Positions 26,101-38,697 of a DNA stretch of 64,000 nucleotides are shown in pieces. The notes beneath the pieces are model-generated. The model made no database searches. It was not told where the DNA came from and saw only the letters and a list, made by a program, of their open reading frames with translations. Every line of letters starts with the position of its first letter. The first letter of the stretch is position 1. A program made the translations under genes and the position numbers. Source of the stretch: Trichuris trichiura (Eukaryota; Nematoda; Enoplea; Trichinellida; Trichuridae). The stretch lies in contig JBAJFE010000014.1 in assembly GCA_037903355.1 (NCBI GenBank), positions 4,464,001 to 4,528,000 of the forward strand, read 5' to 3'.

Positions 26101-27829
26101 TATTGTTTCTACACTTTTTGCTCTTATGTAGGAGAAAAGCCGCTTGTTAGAGCAAAATTGATAACCGTAGTTGTCAGGGCGCTTCTGGCCCCATCTTCAG
26201 CGTTAATACAAAGGACCATGAAAAGCAAGCCAGGAATACCCAAAAGCTACTTTTGTCATTTGCACTCTAATAAACAATTTTCCTTCGGCACAAAGAACGC
26301 GTCGTTCTGAATAACTATTGGTACACCAACAACGCTGCATAAACTTAATCACTGAAATCATTACCATTACAACATACACTGTTCCTCAACCATTCCTGGC
26401 AGGAGCTTAGCTTTCGACCTCAGTATAAAGGAAATATTAGATGGACTCACCTGAACTTGCACAAAATTTGAATAGTCTTGTACGTCTTATTTTCAAAAGA
26501 CGTAAGACCACAAATTGAGAAAAAATAAGACGGAAATTAAATTCAATTTCAATTTTATAACAATATCTTCCAGAATTATTAATACCTGCATTAAATTTGC
26601 GGAATGGCAATCTTTCAGTTCCTTACCTCTTTTATTTGACTGAACTTTCTGAACACGATTTGCCCTGAAAGCTCTGTCGAATAAAACAGACAAAAAGTGG
26701 GGTGTCATTCTATGTTCCTCATGGAAAGAAAGGCCAGAACAAAAAAAGGGAAACCAACGGCGAAACTTCCTATATTTGACAGGTCTCATCCACGGCGTAA
26801 CGGTGAGTCAGGAACTTAGAACGGCTATATCTCAACTGTAGGTAAAGTTCACCTGCCGATGTAAGCACCATTAGAATTTTGCCTCGACACGATAATAATC
26901 AGCAGGAGAAATAGTAATATGCCAGAAAATGTTGCAACACAAATCAGCGTGTGTGTGACCTTGGCAACTCTAGCAGACTAGCGTAATAGCACCAGTGCTA
27001 GGCTCCTTGAGAGCATGAAAATTATGTAAGCCTGCTTTTATATATTCTTTCTATAAATCTATTAACCTAAGCTACGCTGCCTGGAATAGGACGATGAAGC
27101 GTAAGAGTGGAAGCCAGAATAATGTAACTTTCAGCAAAAAATAAAGAGCTACGGTTTTTCTAATTTCGTATACGGTTTATAGCTGCTCACATTTAACTTC
27201 GTACTGAACGAACTAAAGGACAGAGCCATAATCAACGTCATGAAATCAAACTCCTGTTACCAAAGTGGTTTAATCTTCAAACAAATAATTAAAAAGTGGC
27301 AAAACTTCTGCCCAGAATAATCCATACTGCAGTGAATAGCCATCATAAACATAAGCAAACAGAAACTCAGTTCATAATATAATCATTTTTTTACATTGAA
27401 GGAAGAAATGATTTTCGAAACATCTGCCGATTAATCCAATATAGGATATTTTCCATTAGAAGCCTGGAATTTTTTGTTTTCCGGTTGACTGATGCCAGAT
27501 CAATTATCTCACCAAGGAGTGATGGTTCATTCACCGGCAAGTTGATGAAACGTCAATTATCACACCAGTGCTCCGCAAGAAATCCACTGAGTTTCTTGGC
27601 CCTTCACCTGCATAGATTAACGTTACTGTAACGGCATTTTTACTATAGTAGGAACAGTTCTCATTCATTCATATGACCAATTTACTAGAATTGTCGCTAT
27701 AATCATAGACGAAGAAGCGGCAGCAGCTTTTCCTCAGCAGGTGGGAGTCCCACATGACCACAAAACTAGTCCATCAGGTGTGCTTCAGTTAAACTGGACC
27801 TATTCTGTCCTTCTGAGAATGTTGCTGCA
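17131..27829. other. 10.7 kb without a supportable gene
   Basis: Low-complexity, AT-rich DNA with only short frames (none above 100 codons). A short interrupted CAG/AGC trinucleotide tract lies at about 23142-23178. I see no tRNA-like cloverleaf, rRNA segment, long inverted repeat or recognised transposase. Confidence 0.4.
23142..23178. repeat. interrupted (AGC)n microsatellite
   Basis: A run of AGC units broken by single AGT and ATC units. No surrounding frame suggests that it encodes polyglutamine or polyserine. Confidence 0.85.
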
Positions 27830-27835
27830 TGAGTC

Positions 27836-28511
27836 ATGAAACGAGATTACTTTGAAACCGATGTAATAGGCATATGCGAATGGAGATCTCATGTGGGTAC
27901 TTGTAGAAAGGAGATAGGTAAGCATAAAGAGGGTGGTTCGAAGTTGATGACACCAGACATGAATGGCAACTACTGTAAAGCATACTTCTCAGGCCTAAGG
28001 ATCAAACAGGAAAAAGTCATCGCTTTATTGAACTGTGCGTAGAGTGAAGAGTTAAGCGGAATGAAATTTCACGAACGCCATTTGCGTATGCATTGGAACA
28101 CACTGTTGGACGACACACCAGCTGTGTCGAATGGAACCACTGCATCAGAAAGCTAACGGCTACTCCGCTCATCAGAAACTCTATGGTCACAGGTGGGAGA
28201 CTGGATCACAGTGTAAGTATATGAGAGCACCTTCAGCAAAAGAAAGCACAACTTTGGCGAACGCACACCAGCAATGGGACTTCAGTAAGATTTGCCGAGA
28301 AACCAGAAAGTGTTTTCTGGTACCGGTTCCTGAATGGAAAAGCCGAACTCTTATAGCGGTGATAAAGCGGTTCGTTCATCTTCCTGTCACAACCATTGTT
28401 TCTAACCATCGGGGTGAGTATCAAGATCATGTGCATTTACGTGTAAACCACTCGTTCAGCTTTGTCCAGCCGCTGACAGGCGTCAAGCTGCAACTCGCTG
28501 AATTCAAGTAG
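27836..28511 (+). pseudogene. Merlin-type (ISXO2-like) transposase relic
   Basis: The frame 28131-28511 carries RETRKCFLVPVPEWKSRTLI, then KRFVHLPVTTIVSNHRGEYQ, then HLRVNHSFSFVQPLTG. This is the order of the ISXO2-like transposase domain of Merlin elements. In another frame, at about 28217, stands YESTFSKRKHNFGER, the equivalent of the family's D-E-S, K-F, K-R-K block, so at least one frameshift is present. The catalytic residues look lost: the first Asp is Tyr (YES), the second (usual SD) is Asn (SNHRGEY), and the final Glu region is degraded. The earlier frame 27836-28042 may be the N-terminal zinc-binding part. Terminal repeats were not found. Confidence 0.8.
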
Positions 28512-31500
28512 TCCCAAGCTAAACCAAAAGAACTGACACCGGGATAGTACCCACAGAAGCATAATGAACTCGTCACTTTGCAACTTCATGCGAAAGGTTG
28601 AGACCAGGTGAAACTGGATTCAAAAAAAACCTTGAAGGCATTTTTGCACATGCTGATGACGCGTTTGTTTGCTTATGTGGTGCGCATACAGTTTGTCTGT
28701 GCTATATATTAAAATGGGGATTGCGCTGCGAACAGAAACGCTTCAGTTATTTTTTGGCTTAGCCGCAGGTGTACAATTGCTGCGACTGACTGCAGAAATT
28801 GTGAAAGGGCTGCAGACGGACTAAAAACGCATTGTTCTAACTAGTGCAGATGAGTTCGGAAACTTACAGCTACTGTAAGCAACAGCGGAGAGGTGTGAGA
28901 AAGGGCCAGGCGTGAATGTGTTCTTGGAAAGATGGTCACCAAATTTTCATCTAATTAACAGGCTACCCAACTTTTAGAAAAGTTGGATTTCCACATGCTG
29001 CACTGGTCACAGTTAGTCTGCAACAGTTATTGTAGGTGAGAATTAACCTCGTGCGACGTTGCAGTGAGGTGCGGATGGCAGATGTCGTGCTGGCTCTGGT
29101 TAAGAGGTATTAGCTAACGCCATGGTGAGATAATTGATGTGCCATTAGTCAGCCAGAAAACAAAAAATTTCGGGTGTGTAATGGAAAAGACCACCAATGG
29201 CGAATTGCTTTGAACATTTGTGCCGTAAGAAAAAATAACTAAGTTAGAGCAAAAATATAGGGACAGCTTTCCTTAAATTACATACTCAAAAATCAGCAAG
29301 AAAAGGTGCATCACACAAGCTCATATTTGAAAATATGGGGTCAGCAAACTTGTTGTTGCTCCAGTCGTGTGACAAACCAATCCCTCCCGTTACTTAATTC
29401 TGCCGTTTTTGGCGAAGTCATGAGGCACTCTCTTATTTGAAGAAGAAAGTGTACTCCTATTTTTCCTTTGTCTACTTTTCACAAACTTTCACATGCTCTT
29501 CATTTACTGTTGTCTTACTCTTTGGCAGCTAACCTTGTATAGTTACATCAGAAATTTTAAAGGTAAGGCATTCGACTAGCTGCGCCTTTGCTGCAGGTGT
29601 TAATCATACTGTTGCTAATCTAGGAAATTCAGCAGCTTGGGAATCTGCGTGCTCGTCAGTCACGCAGAATTACAGGGGTCCAACGGCATTCTGTTACAAC
29701 AGGTTGGCCATGAATAGATTTGTTTTTGGGTTCAGTCATTTGAAAAAACTAAAAAGGTCATATGCACTGAGACAGTCTAGATTACTTAAGAACATTTCAC
29801 TTAACGTTCAGAAAGCATGAATGAAAGCAAACCAATACACTAGCAGGAAAACATGTATAAACGCTCAGTAATACATTCTGAACCTTCATTTCCCATGACG
29901 GAGTTGAACGCACCTTACCTTCGTAGCTCAATGCTGCAGAAAGTTTGCGAAATGTAATTTTTGACTTTCAGAAAAAGTGATGATGCCAATGGATTACTTG
30001 AATTTTACCTACACTATGGAACCTGCCGGTCAGAGTTATTGCTCACCGATGAAGATGGGCAGAGGCGGTCCTGAAAGGTCTGAAATAAGCAGTTATCTTA
30101 CATTTCTCTGATAAGTGCTCATCCGACCGTTCGTAAGGCGTTTGCTGTGTTTAACGTCACAAACATAAAAAACAGGAAATTCAAAGCCATACGAAGATTC
30201 AGTGTGATAGTTTCAGGAAACAAAAGTTTACAGCTTACGTTGCGTTGTTTGTACAAAATGAACCGCTAGTTAACAGTCAGCCTGTAGAATTTTCAGCAAA
30301 GCGTTTACATTACCAATAATAAGACTGCTCCTTGAACAACGCAGGAGTTCAGTGCTTAGGACAGCTGCGTTGCAGACGATATGGATTGCTAAAAGTTGCA
30401 ATGTATGCTTGCAAATAGGTCTGTCATCACCATAGTATGTGCGAGATAGTTATTTATTATTCATCAAATCAACGTCATTCATATCATCATAACTCATTAC
30501 ACTTTTCTAGCTTTCATCATGAGTAGGCCTGAGAAGGAAGAGGACGAGTTGGCCTTGCTGCCTCACTGATAACGAAGTGCTTCCTTAGATTTCGCTCTGG
30601 TGAAGATTGGCAGGCCCTGGGAAATGTGAATGCTTTATTTCGAATAGTCTTCAGGACCTGACATATCTCATCTTCAGTGGGTAGCGTTTAATTCTCTCTA
30701 GGGTTAGCAAGTTGCCCCCGAAAGCAAACATTATATATAACCATTGCAGAGTCCCACTATTTAATAGAAATATTTCTGTTAACAATCCGTTCACGCTTGC
30801 GTGAACTGAATGCGCTAGCAAATATTTTGACAAATTTCAAAACATCTTATCAAGGCTCATCATTTTGAACGCCTTACTGACTTACTTTTACGTAAAATTG
30901 TAAAAGCGAAATTGGGATTGCAATAATCAAAGAGTAAACATCATGATTACCATCACTTTAAAAGTATGTAGTCTAAGTTATAGGATGCTAACCTGAACTG
31001 ATGCATGAAGAAAAGTAGTGGCTTTAGAAAAAAGACTCTGTTATTTGTACTTATGTTGAACTTCAGTGAAGTTTAGTTTAGCTAACCTGTACTATTTCTT
31101 GACATCCTTTCCTGCAGTCAAAATTTATCCCGCTATTTTGGGACCTTTAAACTTAGTGTTTTGATTCAATAAAAAATTATTTATACAAAAAATATAACAG
31201 TATTATTACTTTGTCTTGTCTACAAGCGCAGTCCTTATTATGCATTACCACTACAATGAACTGTTAATGCAGCGCTCACTATTTTATTGCTACAGCATAC
31301 ACAGCTCTGTTCAGCGAGTCATTAAGATAAACGTAGTTCACTGAAAATGTTCAAGAGCTTCTTTCATCAGCCGAATGGAAAACTTGCTCATTTCACGGAG
31401 CATTTCATCTGTAAATGAACTGCGTTCATGAGCTCCAAGAATCCCTGAACTGCATGACGAGATACAACGGCCCCAAGAGAACCTAACTGGCGTTAGCGAG

Positions 31501-32479
31501 AAAAACAGTGACTCCCTCCACTCATTTACTTGGTTCAGTCTAAGTTTACCATAACGGTGAAACACTAAAGGCATCTCTGCGGATACCAAACGCTCTTCAC
31601 AATGCTCAGATTCTTTCAGAGTATGATATTATGCATAGAAACTTATTTTCTTCTAGGAAAGTTTAAAAAGGCTTTTACGCAAAATACAACCGCACCATCA
31701 ATCGAGACAGCAATAAATTCAGTGAATTCTGGGCTTGCCAAATTTACGTCAAACAATATGGGAATAAAACAGTACAAGTGTAAACCTAACTGATTTCCAT
31801 GCACCTTATCGTAAAAGTCAAAAAAGTAATAAAGCCCTAACAGATGATTTGACGAATGTCTGCAAACCGTTCTACAGCCGTTATGAGGTCGTCTGTCTAA
31901 TCGTTTTTACAAAAAAAAGTAAATCCTGAGAACTGAAGTTATTCGGCAGAAGTTGCATTTCTACTCCATTACTTCAAGGAAGGGCCGGTGTGCACCAAAA
32001 CTGAATACACATTACATCAACTACTTTTGGAACCATTTCTCTTTGTAAATTAAACATACGAGATCATTTCCTCCTGAAAAAAGTCATTAGGTCATTTGGT
32101 GAAATCCATCTCACAGACAAAATGTATTGTACCAAGCCACGGATTTTCATTGTGGTTTTTCTATGGCTTCCCTACTGTTCTTTATGATAGTAATTGTAAA
32201 ATGCTGATACAAGCGCCGTGCCGGAGAACAGAAGTGCAAGTTGTTAAGAAACAGCAGAGAATAACGCAAATAGCTTTCTGAATGTTCTAGCTCAGTTGTC
32301 AGCGTGATGTGGAACTTCTGAACCTACTCCAAGCTATAGGCTTCTTACGTCATTCTACTTTTAGAATTTATGCATTGCGACGAGCAATTTATTGCTCTAA
32401 ATTTTATCACCTGCAAGCCACGTCATAAACCTTATTAGGAATTATGACTTGAGTGCATAGTTACGTAGACGGAAGTCAA
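28512..32479. other. no supportable gene
   Basis: About 4 kb with short frames only. An 83-codon - strand frame (31589-31338) is slightly protein-like but cannot be assigned. Confidence 0.4.
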
Positions 32480-33740
32480 TTTCAAAGACCCACAAAAAGC
32501 AAGAATATTTCACCGATTTAAAACTCTATTTGAAACACATCGTGTAGTGCAACTGTCGCGCACCGAGGTATAATGCAAAGTAAAAACATAGCTGGATCTG
32601 ATGGCAAATTCTCCGGCGATCATTCGCTCAGTATTCTGCTAACTTCTCAGGGATCGTATGTGCTGATCGAACCTCTTGAATAAAGTGTTGCCGATTTCTC
32701 CCATACAGGACGCATTACAACCACGTGTTATTTCGTAAACTACATCTGGTCTGCTGTCAAAGTAAACCCTAATCTTGTCACTTCAAGCAATCAAAGTTTT
32801 AAAAAGATTAGGTAAACTTTAAAAACCAGCTGTGGTATTTAAGGGACATCCCAACCTCCTCATTCTTAGCTCGCTCCACTATCACAGATGAGGTACAAAA
32901 TTGAGTAGTGTTGCTGATTATTAAATGGGACAAATGGTAACAATTTATTTAATTTACAGTTTCTAATATTAGATGCAACGAATTTGTTGGTTACCCTATA
33001 CTGGCTAATTTTGTTAAAACCTAGTTTAATTTTGACTTGGGATATGTTGGATTACATATTAGAAGGTCCACCATTGGTTTTACTATATCCTTTCTAAGAG
33101 AAACAAGGTGATGCGCCGCAAAGTGTAGATTTCGGTTCGATCATGCAGTTTTTTGTAAACAGTTGTTTCCAATCTGTTCCCATGTTTTATGACGAATACG
33201 TCCAGTACTGAAAATTGGAGGATTGGAAATTAAAAGAGCGCGTTTAGTGAGAGGTAATGCTTGGGTATTTTTTCCAGTTTTTCAACAGCAATTCAATAGG
33301 AACATATTTTTTTCAATAATAAGTATTCTTTGGTTAGGGAAAAGCTGTTTAGGTGTTCCAGGAGAATCCGTTCTTTCCCTATTCTAATGATAACAAATAT
33401 ATCACCTATATAATTTTTGAAAAGACAGGAGTACTGCGGCCACGCATATTGCTAACGGCCTTTTCTTCGACATGTTCCATGAGGTAGAGAGGATTGCCAA
33501 TAGGAACTCCACCTTTTCTTGAGGAAAACCTACCCTGGAGTATGTAAGAGGTTCTCCTCCTGAACCCAAAAGGGAATCTAACTTTACCATAGGGATATGT
33601 TTAGTTGGGTACTGAACAAGATGTTGTCGCTCGCATTCAGAAGTGTTCGTGATGGAGGCACAGGCTCCACCAATAATCGTCGCAATGGAGTGACGGTTAG
33701 CAAGGTGTAGGGTGCGATAATTAATAAATTCCAATGCTGC
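32480..33740 (-). mobile_element. Penelope-like retroelement, decayed copy
   Basis: Read on the - strand from about 33734. The segment GGVPIGNPL, then MEHVEEKAV, near 33.5 kb is the Penelope-type 'MGSPLSP...EEKA' reverse-transcriptase block. It is followed by VFSKII*VIYLLSLE (the degenerate YxDD region) and LEHLN-like residues. Further along, DVVYEITRGCNASC, then MGEIGNTLFKRFDQHIRS, near 32.7 kb, matches the GIY-YIG endonuclease that follows the RT in these elements. Several frameshifts and stops are present. No terminal repeats were identified; an hAT element begins 60 bp beyond its 5' side. Confidence 0.82.
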
Positions 33741-33799
33741 AAGCTAATCATAAGCTAGGTACACCCATTGACCCATTGTTACCGTGGGTCAGGTTAAAC

Positions 33800-34243
33800 C
33801 AGGGGTGGAGAAAGTCTGCCCGCGAGACCGTTCCATCCGGCCCGCAAAACATTCCCTCCCACTAGCTGAGGCAACCGCACATGGATGTGAGATTCAATGA
33901 AATGTGAAAATAACATAAATTTTGCGTAACAAGCAGGGAGCATCAGGCTGGCTAGGAAGACTACCTTGCTCTCGGCTCTCTGTCGACAAACCGATGTCGT
34001 TAGTCTTCAGAGGGAAGCAGTAGGTGGCACTAGTGTGCGCATCGGCAGCGGGGACCACTGGCCGCCTACCGACCCAAAGTATTATTCTTGTCTTGCCTTA
34101 TTGCTTTGTTGGAGGGGTGACTTAAATGAACATACGTGCAAACAAAGCAGGCTATGTTTTTCGGTTGAATATTCTGTACGGCTAACGAATGGTCTTAGAA
34201 ACGTCTGAACGGCTCGCGGCAGCAAAAAGGTTCCCCAACTCTG
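33800..34243. mobile_element. hAT miniature element (444 bp)
   Basis: Starts CAGGGGTGGAGAAAGTC and ends GGTTCCCCAACTCTG, imperfect hAT terminal inverted repeats. The flanking 8 bp duplication is GGTTAAAC (33792-33799) against GTTTAAAC (34244-34251), one mismatch. It is homologous, in opposite orientation, to 9305-9802, sharing words such as GTCGACAAACCGATG and GGCTGGCTAGGAAGAC. No transposase. Confidence 0.93.
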
Positions 34244-34269
34244 GTTTAAACGGTTAACCGAACAAGAAC

Positions 34270-34385
34270 CATCTCCCCATCATTGCTGAAGGCGGAACAA
34301 GAGTAGTTCTTACAAAACCCTGTTGTCTTGAACTTTCTCTAACAACTGCTACATCCATTCGTTGGTAAGCCGTTTCGCAGCGTAG
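34270..34385 (+). repeat. hammerhead-like element, GGAAC-stem copy
   Basis: The core at 34286-34315 reads CTGAAGG, CGGAAC, a 7-base loop AAGAGTA, then GTTCTT; the 3' stem end and the GAAA are damaged (TACAAAA). The body block CATCCATTCGTTGGTAAGCC follows at about 34351-34370, as in the 38.6 and 51.7 kb copies. It lies 40 bp downstream of the hAT element. Confidence 0.65.
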
Positions 34386-35931
34386 TTACGGACCTACGAA
34401 AATGGGAAAACGTCTTGACTGACTGTCAATATGCAAATTGTCCACTGATCTGTTACACTAATTTTTCACACATGAAACTTTAGATTTACTGAATGAGGCA
34501 AGAAAACCCAACAAATGTCACTGCCCTATTATTTTAGTTTTCGCCATTCCATCCCGTATTTACATAGGAAACGTAGCTTGTTTTTGAAATGACGCTGATG
34601 ATGGGAATAGATGGCCTGAAAGCATAATACGCGTAGACTCCTTATATAACGGTCTTCTGCATATGAACAGTTATAAGTGATCGCCGTTAATAGTTGAACT
34701 GCAAATGGACCGACTAATTCAGCATGAGAAAATGAATCTATGCAAGGTTGCGTCACTGAATACAATCTTTTGCACCATTACTAGTTTGAATGTATGAACT
34801 GATACAGCTGAGGAACTATTTTTGATGCTAGGATGGCAGCTTGAAAGTATTGCTCCTCCGGAGCAGCGGTAAAGCCATGTTCTTATTTGTGGACGTAGCT
34901 TACTCTTCTACTCACGTCCTCAGCATTGAATGTAAGTGGCAATGGGATTCGTTAAGATGGAATTTTATCTTCTAAGGAAAAGCAATTCTTTCATGAAGGT
35001 ATGAGAGGACTATATGTGATGTCCTCAGCCCATAAACGCAGTGTTGCATTACCAATGCTGGTCGTGCATCCGATAAAGACCAAAAGTTGCATTACCCTGA
35101 ACAAATGCAATGCATCAGCTTTTCTATCTACGTAAAAACGGAACAAGAGAGTTTCTGTTTTTTTTTTCAGGAGAAACATTTATTAGAAAGCGTTTCAATC
35201 AACGCCATTTCTTCCTGGACCACTGCATAGATTTAGCTTAAAGTTACGTTGCTGCTGCTAATCACAACAAGTTTTCGATTACGTCAGGATTGACTGAAAA
35301 CTTTATCTCTGATAATGGTTTCAAGTTGCATGAAATGCCTCAAAATAGTGGCCCTTTGATCTAACCTTAATGTGGTAGGCAAACAACGCTTCTAGATGTC
35401 ACTCTTTTAAATGCTTACGTCACGACGTCTTCTGCAGCGGAAAACTAAACTTGATTTCACAGCGAAGCTGTGCACACTGATGCAACTGTTTCAGGCTTTT
35501 TAAAAGTACTAAATAGCAGCTCTAAGAGGTCATAAGTAGAAATCTAGTGAACAGTGTAGACATTTAACCAATATGAGAGGATTTTGCCACTACTTGCTAC
35601 ACTTCTGCACGAGAGGATTCAACGGTCTTCACCTTATTGGAAAACAGTAAAGCTAAATTCTTATTCGCAAGCTTGTTATGAATACTTAATGTGGCCTTAG
35701 TACAAACTGTTGCTACTAAAATGTCAGTCGAGACGTATAAGTAGAATTGAAATAACCGAAACGGTTCGAGAAACAACCATAACGTCAGAAGAATAGCACA
35801 GAACTACCGCAAATCGTCATGCGCGGTCCTGAGTGTTTAACAAGCCAGTTGAAGAACATATAAGGTAAGAAAACATTTCCAAGGACTATGTCAGATAAGC
35901 AGATTACTTAAGGTAATGTCCAACTACAATA
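34386..35931. other. no supportable gene
   Basis: Short frames only; nothing recognised. Confidence 0.4.
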
Positions 35932-36113
35932 AGAAAACTTTATTACGGATCGGTTCCCGTTTATGTATGTAAGAGACTCCGGAGCTTTCGGGTCATTCGA
36001 GACCCGTCATCAGCGGTCTAAAGTTGTACAACTGATGACGGGTCTCAAATGACCCGAAAGCTCCGGAGTCTCTTATATACATAAACGGGAACCGATCCGT
36101 AGTAAAGTCTTCT
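35932..36113. repeat. hammerhead-like inverted dimer
   Basis: Two head-to-head arms of about 82 bp with an 18 bp centre. The left core (- strand, 36013-35986) and right core (+ strand, 36032-36059) both read CTGATGA, CGGGTC, 6-base loop, GACCCG, AAA. Outward in each arm come GCTCCGGAGTCTCTTA, a locus-specific stretch, AACGGGAACC and then the CCGTARTAAAG anchor. Beyond the right arm GGTCCCGTACCAAGACAC (about 36131-36148) repeats the outer anchor seen at 9230 and 53290. The arms match each other almost exactly but differ from those at other loci between the shared anchors. Confidence 0.85.
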
Positions 36114-36663
36114 CATTATGAAAATATATGGTCCCGTACCAAGACACCACGTTTTCATGCCCAACTACAAGGGTTAATTAATCGCCAAATTTTACAGAAC
36201 GCTCATGCATAATGAAAACTGCGTTTCTCCGGTGTATCGCTAGCCAATACGAGGTGATGATTACTTTTAAATCATAAGGAAAACACCTTTATAAATTATT
36301 AGTCACTGCAGCAATGCATCAACCATGCTTTATTCTCCTATGTAAAAATGGCTTCTTGCTTTGTTTGAATAGCAGTTCTTCGTAAGAGTTAACATGACTT
36401 TCATGCTGTTTATTTACAAAAGTAAATTAAATGTGCACTTGTTAAGAACCAGTTATTTTTTTAAGAAACGCCTTCTTTGCATTTTTCTAATGCAATGCAA
36501 GAAACTTTTACAAAAGATCATTTCAACCCTATTGTTTTGGCGTGAGTAGCAAAGATTAAACTCGAAGGAGTTAGGAGTTATTCCATTGAGTTACAATGTA
36601 ACATGGGTCTTGCGCATTGCGTTGCAAGCATGCCTTATATACGATAGCGCAATGAAAGAGGAC
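36114..36663. other. no supportable gene
   Basis: AT-rich sequence between two hammerhead-like elements. No frame of interest. Confidence 0.4.
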
Positions 36664-36873
36664 GAACACGGGGTGCTTCGTAACGGGATAGTGTTTCATA
36701 GTTTTAGTAGATCTTCTGCTGCTTTTCCCGTTTTTTTGTCTTTGTTGGTACCTGTAATTAAACGAAACATCTGCTCTACCAATGGATGGATGAGCGATTA
36801 TTAGGAAAATTTGCAGAACCAATGCAGTCGGCTTTATTTCAGAGCTTTCGGAAAGCTCTAGTTCCGTCATCAG
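36664..36873 (-). repeat. hammerhead-like element, GGAAC-stem copy
   Basis: The - strand core at 36873-36846 reads CTGATGA, CGGAAC, TAGAGC, TTTCCG, AAA, then GCTCTGAAATAAAGCC. The body continues with CTAATAATCGCTCATCCATC, a TGGTAGAGCAGATG block and CCCGTTACGAAGCACCCC at its far end. It aligns along its length with 2650-2436. No long frame. Confidence 0.75.
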
Positions 36874-38386
36874 TGAGGTGGAGGGAAAACGGGAAGAGCC
36901 GTAGAAGATCTACCAAAAATAGTGAAAGAGCAGTCTGACATACCACTTAAGTCAATTTTGCCTTTTCAGTATTTTTGTTGCCAGTTATGTGACTAGTCAC
37001 CATTCCCGACGTTGAAGCAACTTAAGCACAATGATTTTCGTGTTTCCTATGCAGTTTTCAACACGTCCTGGTTTTACTTTCAGGTGTTGATAGTTATCGC
37101 TACCTCATTAAGCTAGTTAAATAGCGATTAGTTCAACGGCAACGATGGAACAGATGTATTCTGAAAACGCTGTATTGTGTAGTACGCTCAAAATTGGTCG
37201 TTTTGTCAAGAAGCTGCTAAACCACTAACTGACAGAGCATTTCTGAAGAGACTGCAGATCCACTAACATCAATAACGTAAAAAGCTGTTTCAGAGACAAA
37301 ACGGAACTACATTATACTGTTAGAACGAACTTAATTTGCACGATTCAAACCACGGTTGGCCCGTTTTATTTACGGAAGCTCAACTGAAGCTTTTGCATTA
37401 GCCACGATACGATTCCACCGTGCGCGTGGACTGGCAATTACTTAGCATTAGAGAATTCAGACTTACGCAAGTGCTACTGTTCATTTCTCGCTTTTACGCG
37501 CCGGAGACAATCTTGAGTGATCTGAAAAATATAGACAATTTTATTAATATATTGACTAAATTGGCCCAATCTTAACTTCGGTTACAAAAGCTTACATAGC
37601 CTAACATGATCTGCCTTTATGTGAACCTAGTTTGCAATAAGATTCCAAAATACATGTGCGAACTTCTTCTACGGTGCATTTCCATTTTACAGTATTGATA
37701 GCAAGAAAAGCACTGCCTAATGGAGAAACAAAAGATCCCATGGAGTTTTCAAAGCTGCTCCATCAACGCCCTGTATGAAAGAAAGCTGTAGAGCTGTAAG
37801 TCATTTCATGGGCTGACTGTGGAATAAGATTGGTTTAGAAAGTAATGTAAAATCTTCTTTCTCACATAATGAGCTGTATTTTCTTGGGCGTCAGAACTAT
37901 CAAAGGGAAGGACATGGCAAAGCGACCTAAACACAGGTAATTCAAGACAATAAATGAAAGGAATCCAGCCCAAAAGAAAAGAAAGATTCAAAAAGATTCA
38001 AAAAAATAGTAGGATCTTTTAAGAAACAATCACTCGCTGCGTTATGCGTAATAACTGTATAGTAAACACAGTTGACAAACGCATGCAGGAAACGGTTGTC
38101 AAACACTTTATTCTACCGACACAACACGAATCTCTTCATCCCCTTAGCCCTCCGTGGGTGCTCCTTATATACTGCTTATCCTGGCGGGGGCCGGAGCGTC
38201 ACTTCGTGGGCCAGGTGACATCTGACAGCTATTTCCGGAGACCGCCATGCGCGTGTCACTTTCAAGGTTTGTCCTGCAGGGATCGTCGCTTTCACCGCCT
38301 GTCGTGCAGGAAGCAGTTTCCGTAATTTCCGCCGCGCTGTTCATCACAAACTTAAATAAAGCATAGGATTCTGTTGGTAATAGGAA
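36874..38386. other. no supportable gene
   Basis: Short frames only. No recognised family. Confidence 0.4.
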
Positions 38387-38697
38387 TCCGTATTTTGGTC
38401 TTTCCACAGCCTCTTCCTGTTCGTTTTGTATCTGTTATCCGTAAAAAACCGGCATGAACGCTCTACCAAGGAATGGATCAGCAAATTGTTAGGAAATTGG
38501 CAGAAAACGAACGGACGTAGCTTTCAGGACGCTCTAGTCCCGTTGTCAGCGTAAGAAAGGGAGCTAGCTACGCAGTAATTCAGTCAATTTCCTAACAACT
38601 TGCTCATCCATTCGTTGGCAGGGCGTTGGTACTGGTTTTTTACAGATAACAGATATAAAACACACGGCAAGAAGCCTTGGAAAGATCAAAATACGGA
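38387..38697. repeat. hammerhead-like inverted dimer with one core
   Basis: The left arm 38387-38512 and right arm 38588-38697 are inverted copies (for example TTGTTAGGAAATTG in the left arm against CAATTTCCTAACAA in the right, and CCGTATTTTGGTCTTTCC against GGAAAGATCAAAATACGG). Between them a - strand core at 38549-38522 reads CTGACAA, CGGGAC, TAGAGC, GTCCTG, AAA. That stem (GGGAC with GTCCT, one G-T pair) differs from both other stem types in the window. The second core expected in the right arm is missing. Confidence 0.75.

Noticed and set aside
26160..26220. A sequence resembling the hammerhead-like core (CTGAAGA, TGGGGC on the - strand)
   Set aside because: The second stem strand does not pair properly and no GAAA follows; it lacks the anchors of the other copies.
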